From contig CAMYII010000096.1 of assembly GCA_947258385.1 (NCBI GenBank), forward strand, positions 124,001 to 188,000: 64,000 nt of DNA, read 5' to 3'. A program made the translations under genes and the position numbers. The notes beneath the pieces are model-generated. The model was not told the origin of the DNA. It ran no database searches and was given only the letters and a program-made list of their open reading frames with translations. Below, in pieces: positions 27,932-38,760 of the stretch (position 1 is the stretch's first letter; each line of letters begins with the position of its first letter). This DNA comes from Acidiferrobacterales bacterium (lineage in GTDB: Bacteria > Pseudomonadota > Gammaproteobacteria > Acidiferrobacterales > SZUA-150).

Positions 27932-28262
27932 GGCACCCGCATGACGATTCGGGCCCTAAACAACCGGCTTACGTCCCGTCACCCAGATGCTCAACATATG
28001 CCCCGGACCCGGTGTGGACTACTGATAGCGGGATGGGCGCCTGTGAAGGGACATCAGTCATGCGAACACAACGATTAGGCCTAAATCACACTGAACCGGT
28101 TGTTGTCCTCGGAGTCCGCCAGCCGAGCGCGTCTGAATGGCGAACCGGACCCCAGACGGCAGGCTGGACCGTCCGCGTCAGTGATGCGGGGGGACCAATC
28201 GTTGATAAATTACAGATTCTGAAAGGTTTTTGGGCCATCAATACAAAAAACGTAAGTAAATC
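27932..28262. other. gene-free gap before the binding-protein gene
   Basis: About 330 bp. An imperfect TAGGGC / GCCCTA stem follows the receptor stop codon. The rest has no convincing coding frame or recognised RNA fold. It may hold the promoter of the binding-protein/hybrid-kinase pair. Confidence 0.35.
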
Positions 28263-29240
28263 ATGATGTTGCGTGGTCAACAATACAGGAGCCGATCCCT
28301 TACCAGCGTTCTGCTGTTGGTATGTTACTTGCTTCTATTTACGGGTACGCCGGCCACAAGCGCGGCCGAGACGGCATCGATCGCCGTTCTCTATCCGGAA
28401 ATCCGGGAACCGTACCGGAGCGTATTTTCGCGGATCACGGACGGCATCAGGAAGCAATCGAGAATCAGGGTGGAAACCTACCAACTAAGGGAAGAGCTGG
28501 ATGTGAACAACCTGCAAGCCTGGCTCCAAAGCGAGCACAGCAAGGTCATTATTGCGTTGGGCCATCGCGGGCTCAAGGCCGCCCAGCGCCTGGAGAACAA
28601 GCCCCCTGTGGTCGTCGGCGCGGTGCTGCTGCCGCCCGGCGCCCGTAAGAACGGCGTCTCCGGCATAAGCCTTACCCCGGACCCAGGCATGCTGTTCGCG
28701 CGCCTGAAATCACTGCAACCGCAGGTGAGGCGCGTCACCGTCATCTACGATCCCGGGCGTAACGAGGGGCTCATTCGGCTGGCGAGAACCGCGGCCAAGG
28801 CACAGGGCCTGGAATTGGTCACCATCAAGGCAGCGAACCTGAGCGAAGCCGCCCCGATCTACCGCGAGATCCTGAGCAACCGGAAGAGCGGTACCGACGC
28901 CATTTGGCTTCCGCAAGACCCCAACACCGTTGACGACAGAATCATCCTGCCCCTGATCCTGAAGGAGGCGTGGAACAACAAACTGGTGGTGTTCTCCAGC
29001 AACCCCGCCCATGTCAAAAGGGGCGTGTTGTTCGCGCTTTACCCGGATAATTTCGCGCTCGGTCGCAGCCTGGCCAGGCTGGCGCTCTCGCAGCTGAATC
29101 ACAACGCTCACCCGGGCCCCGGGATCGCCACGCTTAAGGACCTTCTGGTTGCCGTCAACCTGCGCACCGCCGACCACCTCGAGCTCAAGATCACGAGTCA
29201 GCAGCGACGCGAGTTTGATCTGACGTTTCCCGCGCCATAA
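28263..29240 (+). CDS. periplasmic ABC-type substrate-binding protein (PF04392-like)
   Basis: A 325-residue exported protein. The signal segment [21 protein letters not shown] ends before an [21 protein letters not shown] start. The fold pattern of ABC_sub_bind proteins follows ([65 protein letters not shown]). No ABC permease or ATPase is nearby. Its stop shares a base with the start of the hybrid kinase, so it is likely the periplasmic ligand sensor feeding that kinase (inference). Confidence 0.82.
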   Translation: MMLRGQQYRSRSLTSVLLLVCYLLLFTGTPATSAAETASIAVLYPEIREPYRSVFSRITDGIRKQSRIRVETYQLREELDVNNLQAWLQSEHSKVIIALGHRGLKAAQRLENKPPVVVGAVLLPPGARKNGVSGISLTPDPGMLFARLKSLQPQVRRVTVIYDPGRNEGLIRLARTAAKAQGLELVTIKAANLSEAAPIYREILSNRKSGTDAIWLPQDPNTVDDRIILPLILKEAWNNKLVVFSSNPAHVKRGVLFALYPDNFALGRSLARLALSQLNHNAHPGPGIATLKDLLVAVNLRTADHLELKITSQQRREFDLTFPAP

Positions 29241-32200
29241 TGAACAGGGCCATCGCCATGAGGCTGTTAGATCGACTATTGCCGTCGGACGCGAGCTTCA
29301 AGCACCAGATTTCCCTGACATTCACCGTCGGCATTATCTGCCTCGCATTGGTATCCTCGCTGCTCGTCTCCTGGATCACCAGTCATAATGTCCGCATGCA
29401 GCTTATCGCGGAGGGACAGAAGATTACCGAGAACTTCTCCCGGCAAAGTACGCTGGCGCTGCTTTACCGGGCCGAGGAGAACGCCGAAGGGCCGGCGGCC
29501 GCAACGCTGGCGTTTCCGGATGTACACCACGTCGCGATATACGACCGCTCCGGCAGCCCCGTATTGAAAAGGGGAGAGGAGTTCAACTGGCGTCCGACAG
29601 TCTATGCGAGCAAAAACAGCGCTCAAGGCAAACTGGCGGAGGAAACCCATGACTCCTGGCACTTCGTGGCCCCGGTATTTCTCCACGATGCGGCCCAGGG
29701 GGAGGAGTCTCCGTTCGAAATCAGCCGCCCGGCGCAGGAGTTACTGGGTTATGTCCATGTCGTATTGAGCAAGGGACACCTGTTTCGGATTCAACGTCAT
29801 ATCTTTGTCGATAATGTCGCGGCTTCGCTCTCCCTGGCAGTCATCCTGCTGCTGCTTTTACAGTATGTGACGAAGCGGTTGACCACCCCCCTGAAAGAGC
29901 TTTCCGAGACTATGAAGAAAGCCGAGGCCGGAGAGGCGCAGGTCCGGGCGGGGGTGCACGGGTCAAGTGATATCGTCCATATGGCCCAGGCCTTCAATAA
30001 GATGATGACCGTTCTGGAGGAACGAAAGCTGAGCCTGCAACACCAAAGGGATATGCTCGAGCAAAGGGTGGAGGAGCGCGAGCGGGCCGAGAAGGCCTTA
30101 CGTTACCACGTAGCGATACAGGAACTGGTCAGCTTCATTTCGGCAAAGTTTATTAACGTCGGCTCAGCGGATATTGACACGGAGATCAACCGCTCGCTGC
30201 AGACAATCGGTAAGTTCTGTGAGGCCGACCGAAGCTATATCCTGTTGTTTTCCGATGATCGAAAGAAAATTATAGACGCCAACCAATGGTGCGCGCCGGA
30301 TCTGGAGTCAAGCACTGCGGAACTGTCCAATATGAGTATGGACGCCCTCACATGGGCGATGAACAAGTTCAATGACCACCAGATTCTGAATGTCCCCGAT
30401 GTATCGGCACCGCCGCCCGAATTGGCCGCAGATAGAGAAGATATTCAGTCCGCCGGCGCCCAATCATTCGTGTATGTACCGATCGTTTATGGCGGCGAGC
30501 TTGTGGGTATTCTCGGTATCGACTCCATAAGAACGAAACAAACGTGGACGGATGAGGAAGTCAGCCTGCTGAAAGTCACGGGTGAGATATTCGTCAACGC
30601 CCTGGAACGCGTGCGCGCGGAAAAAGAGCTGGAGACGGCCAAAGAGGCGGCGGAATCCGCCAACCGGGCCAAGAGCGCGTTTCTGGCGAACATGAGCCAT
30701 GAGATTCGCACGCCGATGAATGGCGTTTTGGGCATGCTGAGCCTGCTGTTGAGTACCGAGCTCACCCAGGAACAAAAGGAATATTCGGAAATCGCCCATA
30801 ACTCTGGCGACACACTGTTGGTCCTGCTCAATGATATCCTGGATTTTTCCAAAATAGAGGCGGGCAGGCTCGAGCTGGAAAGCATTGATTTTGACCTGCG
30901 CAAGGAAATAGAGGACGTCGTCGAGTTATTCGCCCAGCGTGCCGATGCCAAGGGTCTGGAGTTGGTCTGTCTAGTCACCCCAGACGTGCCGCGGATGGTG
31001 CAGGGCGACCCCACCCGAATCCGGCAGATCCTTATCAATCTTGTCGGCAATGCGGCTAAGTTCACCCACCAGGGCGATATAACGATACGCGCCACGCTGG
31101 CTGAAGACAGCGGGGAGCGCGTGGGCCTGCGCTTCGAGGTGAGCGATACCGGCATCGGTATCGCCCCGGAGGCCCAGACGCGGATCTTCGAATCGTTTTC
31201 GCAGGCCGACGGATCCACTACCCGCAACTATGGCGGTACCGGTCTTGGGCTGACGATCTGTAACCATCTCATTTGGCGCATGGACGGTGAGATCGGGATC
31301 GACTCCGAGCTGGGGCGGGGCAGCACCTTCTGGTTCACCGTGCGCCTGAAAAAGGCCGTGACACAGCCAGGCGCGACACTGCTCCGCGCTGCGCTGAAGG
31401 GCTCGCGTCTGCTCATCGTTGACGGCAATGCCGCCAGCCGCAAAGTTTTTCGCCATCTGGCCGCCGGTTGGGGAATGGAGCACGACAGCGTGATGGACAT
31501 AAAGCGGGGGCTGGCTAAACTGCGTGCCGCTTCCGAAGCCGGGCAACCCTATGGATTCGCCATCATAGACTCAAGACTGCCCGATCTGAATTACCGGAAA
31601 CTGGCACAAACCGTCAAAAACGACTCCCGCACCGCCGGCATTCCTCTGATATTGTTAACACCGTTCGGCCAGCATAGTGATGGCGAGACTGCGCTCGCGG
31701 CGGGTTTTCAAGGGTATTTGACCAAGCCGGTACGTGAGTCACAGCTGCATGAGTGCCTCTTGACGGCGGGTAACTTTAAACACCGCAAAGCCGATAAGGC
31801 GGATGTCGCTAACAAAGCACTCAACGCACGCGCGCATAATCGGCATATCCTGGTGGTGGAAGACAATGCGGTTAACCAGGAGCTGATGGTAAAGATACTG
31901 AAGAAGCTGGGTTATCCCGCGAGCGTGGCCAACAACGGTCAAGAGGCTGTCGAGGCCTTGGGCCGTGAACGCTATGACCTTGTATTCATGGATTGCCAGA
32001 TGCCTGTGCTGGACGGCTACGAGGCCACCGGTAAGATCCGGGACCAGGAGGGCGACGGTCAACACACTATTATCATGGCCATGACCGCCAACACCATGCC
32101 GGGCGACAGGGAGAAATGTATCGCGTCCGGCATGGATGACTATATACCGAAACCGGTCGACATCAGTTTGCTGAAGGCAAGGCTGGAGCACTGGCTGCCG

Positions 32201-34351
32201 GCAACCGAGGACCTCGAGCCTGAAACGGCTGACAATCTCCGACAGGGCGGCGATACGCAAAGCGACGCGCCGCCTTCGGACGCTGGTCCCCTGGATACCA
32301 AGGTCGTCGACGAACTGCATGAGCTGATCGGCGATGAATTCAGGGATGTCATACAGGCCTTCATCGCCAAGGTGCCCTCCACACTCGAGACGTTGCGTGA
32401 AACCGTAAAGGTCGAAAATCATGATAAGCTGCTGAAGGAAGCGCACAGCCTGAAAGGCAGCTGTAGCAATCTCGGCGTGCATCGGCTGACCGCCCTGTGC
32501 AAAGAGCTCGAAGAAATGGCGCGGGCGAAAAACACGTCCGGCGCGACAGAGCTGATGGCCAGGATGGAGTGGGAATACGCGTCCTTTAGAAAAGCCATCG
32601 AACCGATCGCCTTCGGCGAGGAGAACACCCGGATCACGCCCGTGTCCTCGGGTGCGCCGATCGTTCTGGTGGTGGAGGACGACAAAATATCGCGCTTAAT
32701 GCTGCGCCAGGTCCTCGAACGCGAAGGCTATCACGTCGAGGAGGCCACAGACGGCACGCAGGCGGTGTCGACTTACGAACGCCTGCTGCCCGATATCATA
32801 TTGATGGACGCCGTCATGCCGGTGATGGACGGGTTTGAGGCCTGCGCCGTCATCAAGAAACTGCCCACCGGAAATACCACACCGGTTCTCATCATCACCG
32901 CCTTGGATGACGAGGAATCGGTCGAGCGCGCCTTTAACGCCGGTGCCAGCGATTACATTCACAAACCGATCCACTGGGCGGTGCTGCGCCAGCGGGTGCG
33001 CCGCATTATCAATGAAAGCCACGCCGAGAAACATATCAACCGGCTTGCCTTCCAAGATACGTTGACCGGGCTGCCGAATCGCCGGCTCTTCATTGAGGAT
33101 CTCAAGCGCAAGATCACCAACGCCCATCAGAACAACACCCGAATGTCTCTGCTCTTTCTCGATCTGGACGGTTTCAAGATTATCAACGACACGCTCGGCC
33201 ACGATGCCGGCGACCTGTTGCTCCAAACGGTGGCCCAACGCCTGGGCGATCTGGTCCGTACCGATGACATGGTCGCACGATTAGGCGGCGACGAATTCAC
33301 GATTTTGCTCGAAGGTGTGTCTCGCTCCGAAGATGCCGCGGGTATCGCAGGGAAAATCCTGGAAGATCTGTCGAGACCGTTCACGTTGGACGACAAGGAG
33401 GTCTTTGTGACCGGCAGCATCGGCATTTCACTTTATCCTTCAGACGGTAATGATATCGGCAGCCTGATCAAGAATGCCGATACGGCCATGTATCGCGCCA
33501 AAGAACATGGCCGCAACAACTATCAGTTTTATACCGCGGACATGGGCGCGAAGGCCCTGGAGCGCCTGGTGCTTGAAAGCCACCTGCGGAAGGCGCTGGA
33601 GCGCAATGAATTTACGATTCACTATCAGCCGCAGATCGAATTGCAGACAGGGCATATCACCGGATTTGAGGCCTTGCTGCGCTGGGATCACCCGGAACTG
33701 GGGCTGGTATCGCCCGGGGAATTCATACCCTTGCTTGAGGAAACCGGACTGATCGTCAGGGTCGGGGAGTGGGTGCTGCGGACCGCCTGCGAGCAAAACA
33801 TGCGCTGGCAGAACGCCGGCCTGGGGCCATTTCGGATGTCGGTGAATCTCTCCGGGCGCCAGCTCAGCGACTCATATCTGGCGGGCAGCGTGGCCGGCAT
33901 ATTGGAACGGATCGGCCTCGATCCAAGGCTGCTGGAACTGGAGATCACCGAGAGCGCCATCATGAGCAATACGCAGATCGCCGGTGAGACCCTGGAGGCG
34001 CTGCACGCACAGGGAGTCAGCCTGGCCGTGGACGACTTCGGTACCGGATATTCCTCGCTGAGTTATCTCAAGCGCTTCCCCATTAACACCCTGAAGATCG
34101 ATCGCTCGTTCGTGCGGGACATTCCCGGCGACGCGGATGATGCGGAGCTCGTGAAAACGATAATCGCCATGGCACACAGCCTGAAGCTGGAAGTGATCGC
34201 CGAGGGCGTGGAACACACTGATCAGCTGGTGTTCCTGCGGGACCAGGGCTGTATGGTCATGCAGGGCTTTCTGTTCAGCCGTCCCTTGCCGGTCGACGAT
34301 ATCGAGGAGTTCCTCAAGAACAAACATCGGCTGCTCAAATCCGCGCCCTAG
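29240..34351 (+). CDS. giant hybrid sensor: HAMP-GAF-HisKA-HATPase-REC-REC-Hpt-REC-GGDEF-EAL
   Basis: A 1703-residue signalling protein. It has two membrane helices (about 23-45 and 196-216) around a periplasmic domain, then HAMP, then a GAF domain ending near 455. HisKA has its acceptor His in [15 protein letters not shown] (about 487), and the ATPase contains [13 protein letters not shown] and [11 protein letters not shown] partly degenerate REC (LLIVDGNAA) is followed by an intact REC (Asp in LVFMDCQMP, about 917), Hpt ([12 protein letters not shown], about 1068) and a third REC (IILMDAVMP, about 1190). GGDEF is intact with an RTDD inhibitory site, and EAL is intact ([20 protein letters not shown]). 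A BarA-type phosphorelay and c-di-GMP synthesis/hydrolysis are thus joined in one chain. It is coupled to the upstream binding protein. Confidence 0.93.
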   Translation: MNRAIAMRLLDRLLPSDASFKHQISLTFTVGIICLALVSSLLVSWITSHNVRMQLIAEGQKITENFSRQSTLALLYRAEENAEGPAAATLAFPDVHHVAIYDRSGSPVLKRGEEFNWRPTVYASKNSAQGKLAEETHDSWHFVAPVFLHDAAQGEESPFEISRPAQELLGYVHVVLSKGHLFRIQRHIFVDNVAASLSLAVILLLLLQYVTKRLTTPLKELSETMKKAEAGEAQVRAGVHGSSDIVHMAQAFNKMMTVLEERKLSLQHQRDMLEQRVEERERAEKALRYHVAIQELVSFISAKFINVGSADIDTEINRSLQTIGKFCEADRSYILLFSDDRKKIIDANQWCAPDLESSTAELSNMSMDALTWAMNKFNDHQILNVPDVSAPPPELAADREDIQSAGAQSFVYVPIVYGGELVGILGIDSIRTKQTWTDEEVSLLKVTGEIFVNALERVRAEKELETAKEAAESANRAKSAFLANMSHEIRTPMNGVLGMLSLLLSTELTQEQKEYSEIAHNSGDTLLVLLNDILDFSKIEAGRLELESIDFDLRKEIEDVVELFAQRADAKGLELVCLVTPDVPRMVQGDPTRIRQILINLVGNAAKFTHQGDITIRATLAEDSGERVGLRFEVSDTGIGIAPEAQTRIFESFSQADGSTTRNYGGTGLGLTICNHLIWRMDGEIGIDSELGRGSTFWFTVRLKKAVTQPGATLLRAALKGSRLLIVDGNAASRKVFRHLAAGWGMEHDSVMDIKRGLAKLRAASEAGQPYGFAIIDSRLPDLNYRKLAQTVKNDSRTAGIPLILLTPFGQHSDGETALAAGFQGYLTKPVRESQLHECLLTAGNFKHRKADKADVANKALNARAHNRHILVVEDNAVNQELMVKILKKLGYPASVANNGQEAVEALGRERYDLVFMDCQMPVLDGYEATGKIRDQEGDGQHTIIMAMTANTMPGDREKCIASGMDDYIPKPVDISLLKARLEHWLPATEDLEPETADNLRQGGDTQSDAPPSDAGPLDTKVVDELHELIGDEFRDVIQAFIAKVPSTLETLRETVKVENHDKLLKEAHSLKGSCSNLGVHRLTALCKELEEMARAKNTSGATELMARMEWEYASFRKAIEPIAFGEENTRITPVSSGAPIVLVVEDDKISRLMLRQVLEREGYHVEEATDGTQAVSTYERLLPDIILMDAVMPVMDGFEACAVIKKLPTGNTTPVLIITALDDEESVERAFNAGASDYIHKPIHWAVLRQRVRRIINESHAEKHINRLAFQDTLTGLPNRRLFIEDLKRKITNAHQNNTRMSLLFLDLDGFKIINDTLGHDAGDLLLQTVAQRLGDLVRTDDMVARLGGDEFTILLEGVSRSEDAAGIAGKILEDLSRPFTLDDKEVFVTGSIGISLYPSDGNDIGSLIKNADTAMYRAKEHGRNNYQFYTADMGAKALERLVLESHLRKALERNEFTIHYQPQIELQTGHITGFEALLRWDHPELGLVSPGEFIPLLEETGLIVRVGEWVLRTACEQNMRWQNAGLGPFRMSVNLSGRQLSDSYLAGSVAGILERIGLDPRLLELEITESAIMSNTQIAGETLEALHAQGVSLAVDDFGTGYSSLSYLKRFPINTLKIDRSFVRDIPGDADDAELVKTIIAMAHSLKLEVIAEGVEHTDQLVFLRDQGCMVMQGFLFSRPLPVDDIEEFLKNKHRLLKSAP

Positions 34352-34436
34352 CTGATGCACAATGCCGGCAAGATAACGTTCCGAGGCACAACGCAATAAA
34401 GCTGCTTAGCCGGAAATGAGCAGAACCGCCACCGGC

Positions 34437-34706
34437 TCACTGCTTTCCGGCTTCCGATCGCTTAAATTCGCAGCTTAACCCCGTTCGATCCACCTTGTGC
34501 CGCACCTCATCGAGCGAAAGCCGGAAGTACACCGGCCGGTCGTGGGCGCAGGCATGCGGGTTGGTGGTCCTGACCCAGGAGGCGAGCAGATGCTGCTGGG
34601 CCTCGGGCGCCAGCGGCTCCCCCGCCTTGATGGCTGCGAGGCAGGACAAGGCATGGGCAAAATGCTTCCGCCCGCCGCGCACGCGCTTGAGCAGGCGCGA
34701 GACCAC
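34437..34706 (-). pseudogene. orphan MutL C-terminal-like fragment
   Basis: A short minus-strand frame whose product contains ALSCLAAIKAGEPLAPEAQQ and TTNPHACAHDRPVYFRLSLDE. This resembles the end of MutL proteins, where an AIKAG...L...E stretch is followed by a C-x-HGRPT metal-binding motif; here it reads CAHDRPV. The frame stays open upstream to about 34,800 but without ATPase or transducer domains. It is best read as a remnant of a mutL-like gene, or less likely a free-standing domain started from GTG 34706. Confidence 0.5.
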
Positions 34707-34927
34707 CGCGCCCGAGACCGTAGGCGAAAGAAAGCTCGGAGCATGACCGCCAAATAACCCTGTTCTGCGCAGGGGACCGCCATAATGTGTGGGTGGGCGA
34801 ACGGGTCTAAGGTTCCCGGCACGCGGTATAATCTATTGCAATACCGATCGGGCGTTGCCGGCAACGAGCGCGACAGCTTAAGCAGGGTTGGCCCTGGAAA
34901 CTCTAAACATCACGATACTCGTGCTTT

Positions 34928-35539
34928 ATGAATAGCGACCTGGTAAAGACCGCTCAACGGCATTTAGGTAGAGCCGATCCGGTGATGGCACGACTGGTCA
35001 AACGCTACCGACCGTACATATTTTCCGCGGCCAAGGCGCAACCCCACTACCATTCCCTGGTCAGAGCCATCATCAACCAGCAGTTGTCTGTAAAGGCGGG
35101 TCGCACCATCGAGAAACGTTTACAGGAAAAACACGGCGGCCGTTATTTCAAGGCGGGGCAACTACTCAAACTGAAAGACACCGTGCTGCGCGAGTGCGGG
35201 ATTTCACACAACAAGATCCGGTATATCCACGCCCTGTCACGGGCCGTTGTCAGCGGCGAGCTGAATTTCAGGAAACTGGCGCAACAAGATGACGACGGCG
35301 TCCGCGATACCTTGACGCAATACCCCGGCATCGGTCACTGGAGCGCCGATATGTTCCTGATTACATCGCTGCGCAGGCTGGATGTGTTGCCGCTCGGCGA
35401 CCTGGTATTGCGCAGATCCATGCAGCGGCACTATCGGCTGTCCGACGAAGTCGGCCGGGACGAGTATGTGACCATTGCCCAGGCCTGGCGGCCCTACCGG
35501 ACGGTCGCGAGCTACTATCTGTGGGCCGCCAGCGGATAA
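34928..35539 (+). CDS. DNA-3-methyladenine glycosylase II, AlkA-like (HhH-GPD)
   Basis: A 203-residue base-excision-repair glycosylase. The helix-hairpin-helix segment LTQYPGIGHWSADMFLI is followed by the catalytic Asp in DVLPLGDLVLRR, as in the AlkA/MAG family. An upstream VRAIINQQLSVKAGRTIEKR helix is also typical. It lacks the N-terminal TBP-like domain of E. coli AlkA, so it belongs to the compact MAG type. It probably excises alkylated purines. No ada or alkB gene is adjacent; a MutL-like remnant lies upstream. Confidence 0.9.
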   Translation: MNSDLVKTAQRHLGRADPVMARLVKRYRPYIFSAAKAQPHYHSLVRAIINQQLSVKAGRTIEKRLQEKHGGRYFKAGQLLKLKDTVLRECGISHNKIRYIHALSRAVVSGELNFRKLAQQDDDGVRDTLTQYPGIGHWSADMFLITSLRRLDVLPLGDLVLRRSMQRHYRLSDEVGRDEYVTIAQAWRPYRTVASYYLWAASG

Positions 35540-35783
35540 TTCTTCTGAGTATTTCGAAGAATCATGTCCGGGGCAGTTCACAGTCACGCCCCTTGGCGAT
35601 GAAGCCGCAGTGACGCCAGCGCACCGTTGCCCGGTCCGTGCTATGTTGATCGACCGGCATCTCGATTTCCCTGGGGTCCACCCTACGCCGGAACGACGCG
35701 CATAGCCCTGCCGATACAGCGCTTGACAAAAACTGAGATCTGTTGTATTTAACCATTAAGTTAATTAAACGAGTGGTTAAATA

Positions 35784-36110
35784 ATGTCGCCCGATTCTCT
35801 TAGTGCAACCTTTGCGGCGCTGTCCGACCCGACGCGTCGGGCCATCTTGGAACGCCTGGCGCGGGGGGAGGCCTCGGTGGGCGAGCTGGCCGAGCCTTTT
35901 GGCATTTCCATGCCCGCGATCAGTAAACACCTGAAAGTGCTGGAGAAGGCCAGGCTGATCACACGCCAGAAGGACGCCCAATGGCGCCGCTGCCAGCTCA
36001 GCCCGCAACCCCTTCGGACCGCATCCGATTGGATCGCCCAGTATCAGCGCTTTTGGGAGGGCCAGTTCGATGCGCTCGCCAGATACCTCAATGACAACGG
36101 ACCAGAATAA
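35784..36110 (+). CDS. ArsR-family winged-helix regulator
   Basis: A 108-residue regulator. LSATFAALSDPTRRAILERL is followed by the HTH segment VGELAEPFGISMPAISKHLKVLEKARLI, split here only by position (residues about 30-58). It has no cysteine metal site, as in the ArsR subgroup that pairs with AHSA1/SRPBCC proteins. Its stop is 12 bp before the SRPBCC gene, so one operon is likely. A palindromic AT-rich stretch with TTAACCA-type repeats lies at about 35,748-35,780 just before the ATG and may be its operator. Confidence 0.9.
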   Translation: MSPDSLSATFAALSDPTRRAILERLARGEASVGELAEPFGISMPAISKHLKVLEKARLITRQKDAQWRRCQLSPQPLRTASDWIAQYQRFWEGQFDALARYLNDNGPE

Positions 36111-36122
36111 GGAGACCCAGTG

Positions 36123-36587
36123 ATGCCCAGTGCAAAGCCGAAACCGGAAACCAAGGCTGTTTATATTAAACGCACCTTCAACGCGCCCCGGGAGAACGTC
36201 TTTCGGGCATGGACGGAGCCGGAGGAGCTAATGAAATGGTTCGCCCCGGAAGGGTTCACGACACACTCCGCTGATGTCGACCTTCGCATCGGCGGAAATT
36301 ATCGAATCGGATTAAGACCGCCCGAAGGAGAGGTGTTTTACCACCAAGGGACCTACCGGGAAATAGATCCTCCTGAAAAGCTGACATTCACGTGGGTCCT
36401 GGAAGACCAGGGTTGCGCGGGAAGTCAAAACGAATCGGCGGAAACGCTGGTCACCGTCGAATTCCACGATCTTGGTGCCGCTACGGAAGTCACCCTCACG
36501 CACGAGTTCTTACCCAGCGAAAAGGCACGCGAGGGGCATGAATACGGTTGGAACGGTTGTTTCGACAGCCTCGCACGAAAGTTTTAA
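36123..36587 (+). CDS. SRPBCC / AHSA1-domain protein
   Basis: About 154 residues. The AHSA1 fold shows as YIKRTFNAPRENVFRAWTEP, FAPEGFTTHSADVDLRIGG and TYREIDPPEKLTFTWVLED, ending with HEYGWNGCFDSLARKF. Such proteins bind hydrophobic ligands and are commonly encoded after an ArsR regulator, as here. AAGGAG lies about 9 nt upstream of ATG 36123, which is preferred over GTG 36120. The next gene follows after 22 bp. Confidence 0.9.
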   Translation: MPSAKPKPETKAVYIKRTFNAPRENVFRAWTEPEELMKWFAPEGFTTHSADVDLRIGGNYRIGLRPPEGEVFYHQGTYREIDPPEKLTFTWVLEDQGCAGSQNESAETLVTVEFHDLGAATEVTLTHEFLPSEKAREGHEYGWNGCFDSLARKF

Positions 36588-36609
36588 CGCTACTGTAAAG
36601 GACAAACCC

Positions 36610-37311
36610 ATGGGAAGATTTCATGACAGGCAATTTCCAGGAGAGAGCGCCGCATATCGAAAGGCGCGCGAAGAATTACTCGACGCGGAAATCGCGCTCA
36701 GAAAACGCATCGAAGACGTAGCCGCCTTGAGGCGCGGACTGCCGCCCGGCGGTGAGTTGAAAGAGGATTACGTCTTTGAGGAGGGCGCTGCCGATTCATC
36801 GGATCAGCAAACGGTCAAGTCGGTCCGGTTTTCCGAACTGTTTGAGAAAGGCAAGGACAGCCTGATTATCTATAGCTTTATGTACGGAACTGACTGGAAC
36901 AATCCGTGTCCGATGTGCGTCTCGCTCCTGGACAGTCTCAATGGAAACGCCCCCCACGTGCAGCAGCGGGTGAATCTTGCTGTCGTTGCCAGGGCGCCGA
37001 TACAAAAAATTCGAAGCTGGGCGTCACAGCGTGGCTGGAAGAATCTCCGGCTCTTGTCATCCAGGAATAATACGTACAATACGGATTACTTCGCCGAGAA
37101 CGCCGAGGATGATCAGATGCCCCCCATCAACGTTTTCAGAAAAACGAACGGCGGCATTTACCATTTTTACAATAGCGAACTGCTCTATGTGCCGACGGAA
37201 AAAGGCCAGCACATGCGGCACGTCGACCTCATCTGGCCGTTATGGAGCCTGTTTGACTTGACCCCGGACGGGCGCGGGACGGATTGGCTTCCCGGACTGT
37301 CCTATGATTAA
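36610..37311 (+). CDS. DUF899 family, thioredoxin-fold protein
   Basis: About 233 residues. The DUF899 pattern is clear: YRKAREELLDAEIALRKRIE, VAALRRGLPPGG, then FSELFEKGKDSLIIYSFMYG and NPCPMCVSLLDSLNG (a CPMC motif in the thioredoxin-like position), ending HVDLIWPLWSLFDLTPDGRG. DUF899 proteins are often in ArsR/AHSA1 clusters; the function is unknown. The start is taken at ATG 36610, which has an AAAGGA site, rather than further upstream inside the AHSA1 gene. Confidence 0.87.
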   Translation: MGRFHDRQFPGESAAYRKAREELLDAEIALRKRIEDVAALRRGLPPGGELKEDYVFEEGAADSSDQQTVKSVRFSELFEKGKDSLIIYSFMYGTDWNNPCPMCVSLLDSLNGNAPHVQQRVNLAVVARAPIQKIRSWASQRGWKNLRLLSSRNNTYNTDYFAENAEDDQMPPINVFRKTNGGIYHFYNSELLYVPTEKGQHMRHVDLIWPLWSLFDLTPDGRGTDWLPGLSYD

Positions 37312-37383
37312 TCGGCCCACGCGCCGGCCTGCAAATCTCACAACACATTCTGGCACATAAAGATTTCTAAAGGAGAGAAAACA

Positions 37384-37911
37384 ATGAAACAGATAAATAA
37401 ACTCATCATCGCTGCGATATTTTTGGCCTTCATCGGTGTGCCCCCGACCGGCGCGGCGGAAAACAAGACAATGTCCTACACCGGCTCTGCGCAGTTCGAG
37501 CAGATGAAAACGCTGGTAGGGACATGGCAAGGAACATCAAGTCGAAACAAAGACGATAGAGTCACCGTGAAATATCACCTGACCTCGGGAGGCAGTGCGG
37601 TCGTTGAAACGCTTTTCCCGGGTGCGCCCCATGAAATGATAACTGTTTATCATGATGAGAAAGGGAGACTCGCCATGAGCCACTATTGTTCGCTCAAAAA
37701 CCAGCCGCGCATGAAATTAAAGGGTACCGATAATGGTGAACTGAATTTCGGATATACGGGTAGCGCCAACATCGACCCCAAAAAAGACGCCCATATGCAC
37801 GGGCTCAAACTCGCTTTCGTAAACGAAAATAAGATAGTCCAGAAATGGACCGTCTACAAGGACGGCAAGGCCGCGGAGGTCAACACCTTGACGCTCTCAC
37901 GTGTGCAGTGA
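37384..37911 (+). CDS. exported beta-rich protein, function unknown
   Basis: A 175-residue protein. A signal peptide (LIIAAIFLAFIGVPPTGA) is followed by FEQMKTLVGTWQGTSS, a lipocalin/DUF1579-like opening. VVETLFPGAPHEMITVYH and LAMSHYCSLKNQPRMKL follow. It is probably periplasmic. It has an AAGGAG ribosome-binding site 8 nt before ATG 37384 and may continue the ArsR-AHSA1-DUF899 transcript (72 bp gap). No catalytic motif was recognised. Confidence 0.75.
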   Translation: MKQINKLIIAAIFLAFIGVPPTGAAENKTMSYTGSAQFEQMKTLVGTWQGTSSRNKDDRVTVKYHLTSGGSAVVETLFPGAPHEMITVYHDEKGRLAMSHYCSLKNQPRMKLKGTDNGELNFGYTGSANIDPKKDAHMHGLKLAFVNENKIVQKWTVYKDGKAAEVNTLTLSRVQ

Positions 37912-38098
37912 CAATACGTCAAGGATGGGTGGAGAGTGAGCCACAGGGAAGTGTTCATACTGCAGAGGGCGTCGATACCATGGACGACCAAGGGCGAGGT
38001 TTGGCAAAATAATTCTGGCATTACCGTTTCCGGATGACAGATGCGCGACTACGTATTAAAGGATAGGAACTCACTGCTGTCCCACTTATTTTTCCATC

Positions 38099-38233
38099 GT
38101 AGGTTGGGTTAGCGCAGCGCGACGGACTGGAAGTCCTAGTCCAGGCGATAACCCAACATTGCCAAAATCCCAACATTGCCAAAATTGGCCGGGTTTGTTG
38201 GGTCCGTCGCGCTCGCTTCTTGACCCAAGCTAC
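38099..38233. repeat. MITE-like element with long imperfect inverted ends
   Basis: The left end begins GTAGGTTGGGTTAGCGCAGC and continues GCGACGGAC. The right end, read on the other strand, begins GTAGCTTGGGTCAAGAAGCG and continues AGCGCGACGGAC. The ends enclose two direct copies of CCCAACATTGCCAAAAT. The GGTTGGGTTAGCGCAGCG motif resembles dispersed repeats common in gammaproteobacterial genomes. Confidence 0.55.
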
Positions 38234-38286
38234 ATTTACCCGATTTCATGTCGGCATTGACCCTCAGGCGTCTCTGCATCTATTGA

Positions 38287-38699
38287 CTAAGCTATCCTAA
38301 ACGAAAATACGCTGTAAGTAGGACAGCAGTGATAGGGACTCCAATGACGTTTTTCTTGAAGCCCGCCCGAATATCCAGTTGAATGGATTGCCTGTTCGCG
38401 ATTCAAAAGCATTCCGAGGCCATGACTTTGGCCGGCCGACCTGAAGGCGCTGAGACGCTTGTGGTAATACCCCATCGCGCGCGTTACCCAGTACACCGGA
38501 ACAAGAAGGTGAAGGAAGGATAAACAAGCCACGACAGTCCGATTCCCTGTGGTCGCCAGGGAGCCCATATGACGTAACCCCGGAAAGACGGGGAACGAAC
38601 GGGTACCCACACTGGTCTTAATGATTGGTCATCCGTATGTCCGGTGTTTGACCTGCTTGGTCGCCCGCCGGACCTCCGTGCGACTGGTTTCAGAGTCAC
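38287..38699 (-). other. overlapping open frames of unknown nature
   Basis: Three minus-strand frames overlap here (38287-38610, 38297-38527, 38484-38699). None has a ribosome-binding site or a recognised domain. The products are rich in Arg, Ser, His and Trp, as expected for non-coding or structural-RNA DNA read as protein. It may be a decayed mobile element or an untranslated RNA; nothing more can be supported. Confidence 0.25.
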
Positions 38700-38760
38700 C
38701 GTTTCGATTAGGATATGGAGACCCTAAACGGAGCGATTAAAAAAGGAAAAGGAGTGTGCC

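Larger units (their letters stand above)
37912..38760. other. long gene-poor region with repeat material
   Basis: About 850 bp without a well-supported gene. It contains the inverted-repeat element at 38099-38233 and the unidentified minus-strand frames at 38287-38699, which are listed separately. The last 60 bp carry the AAGGAG site of the VOC gene. Confidence 0.5.

Noticed and set aside
28012-28266. An 84-codon plus-strand frame between the TonB receptor and the binding protein
   Set aside because: It has no ribosome-binding site, no domain and an unusual composition, and it overlaps the start of the next gene.
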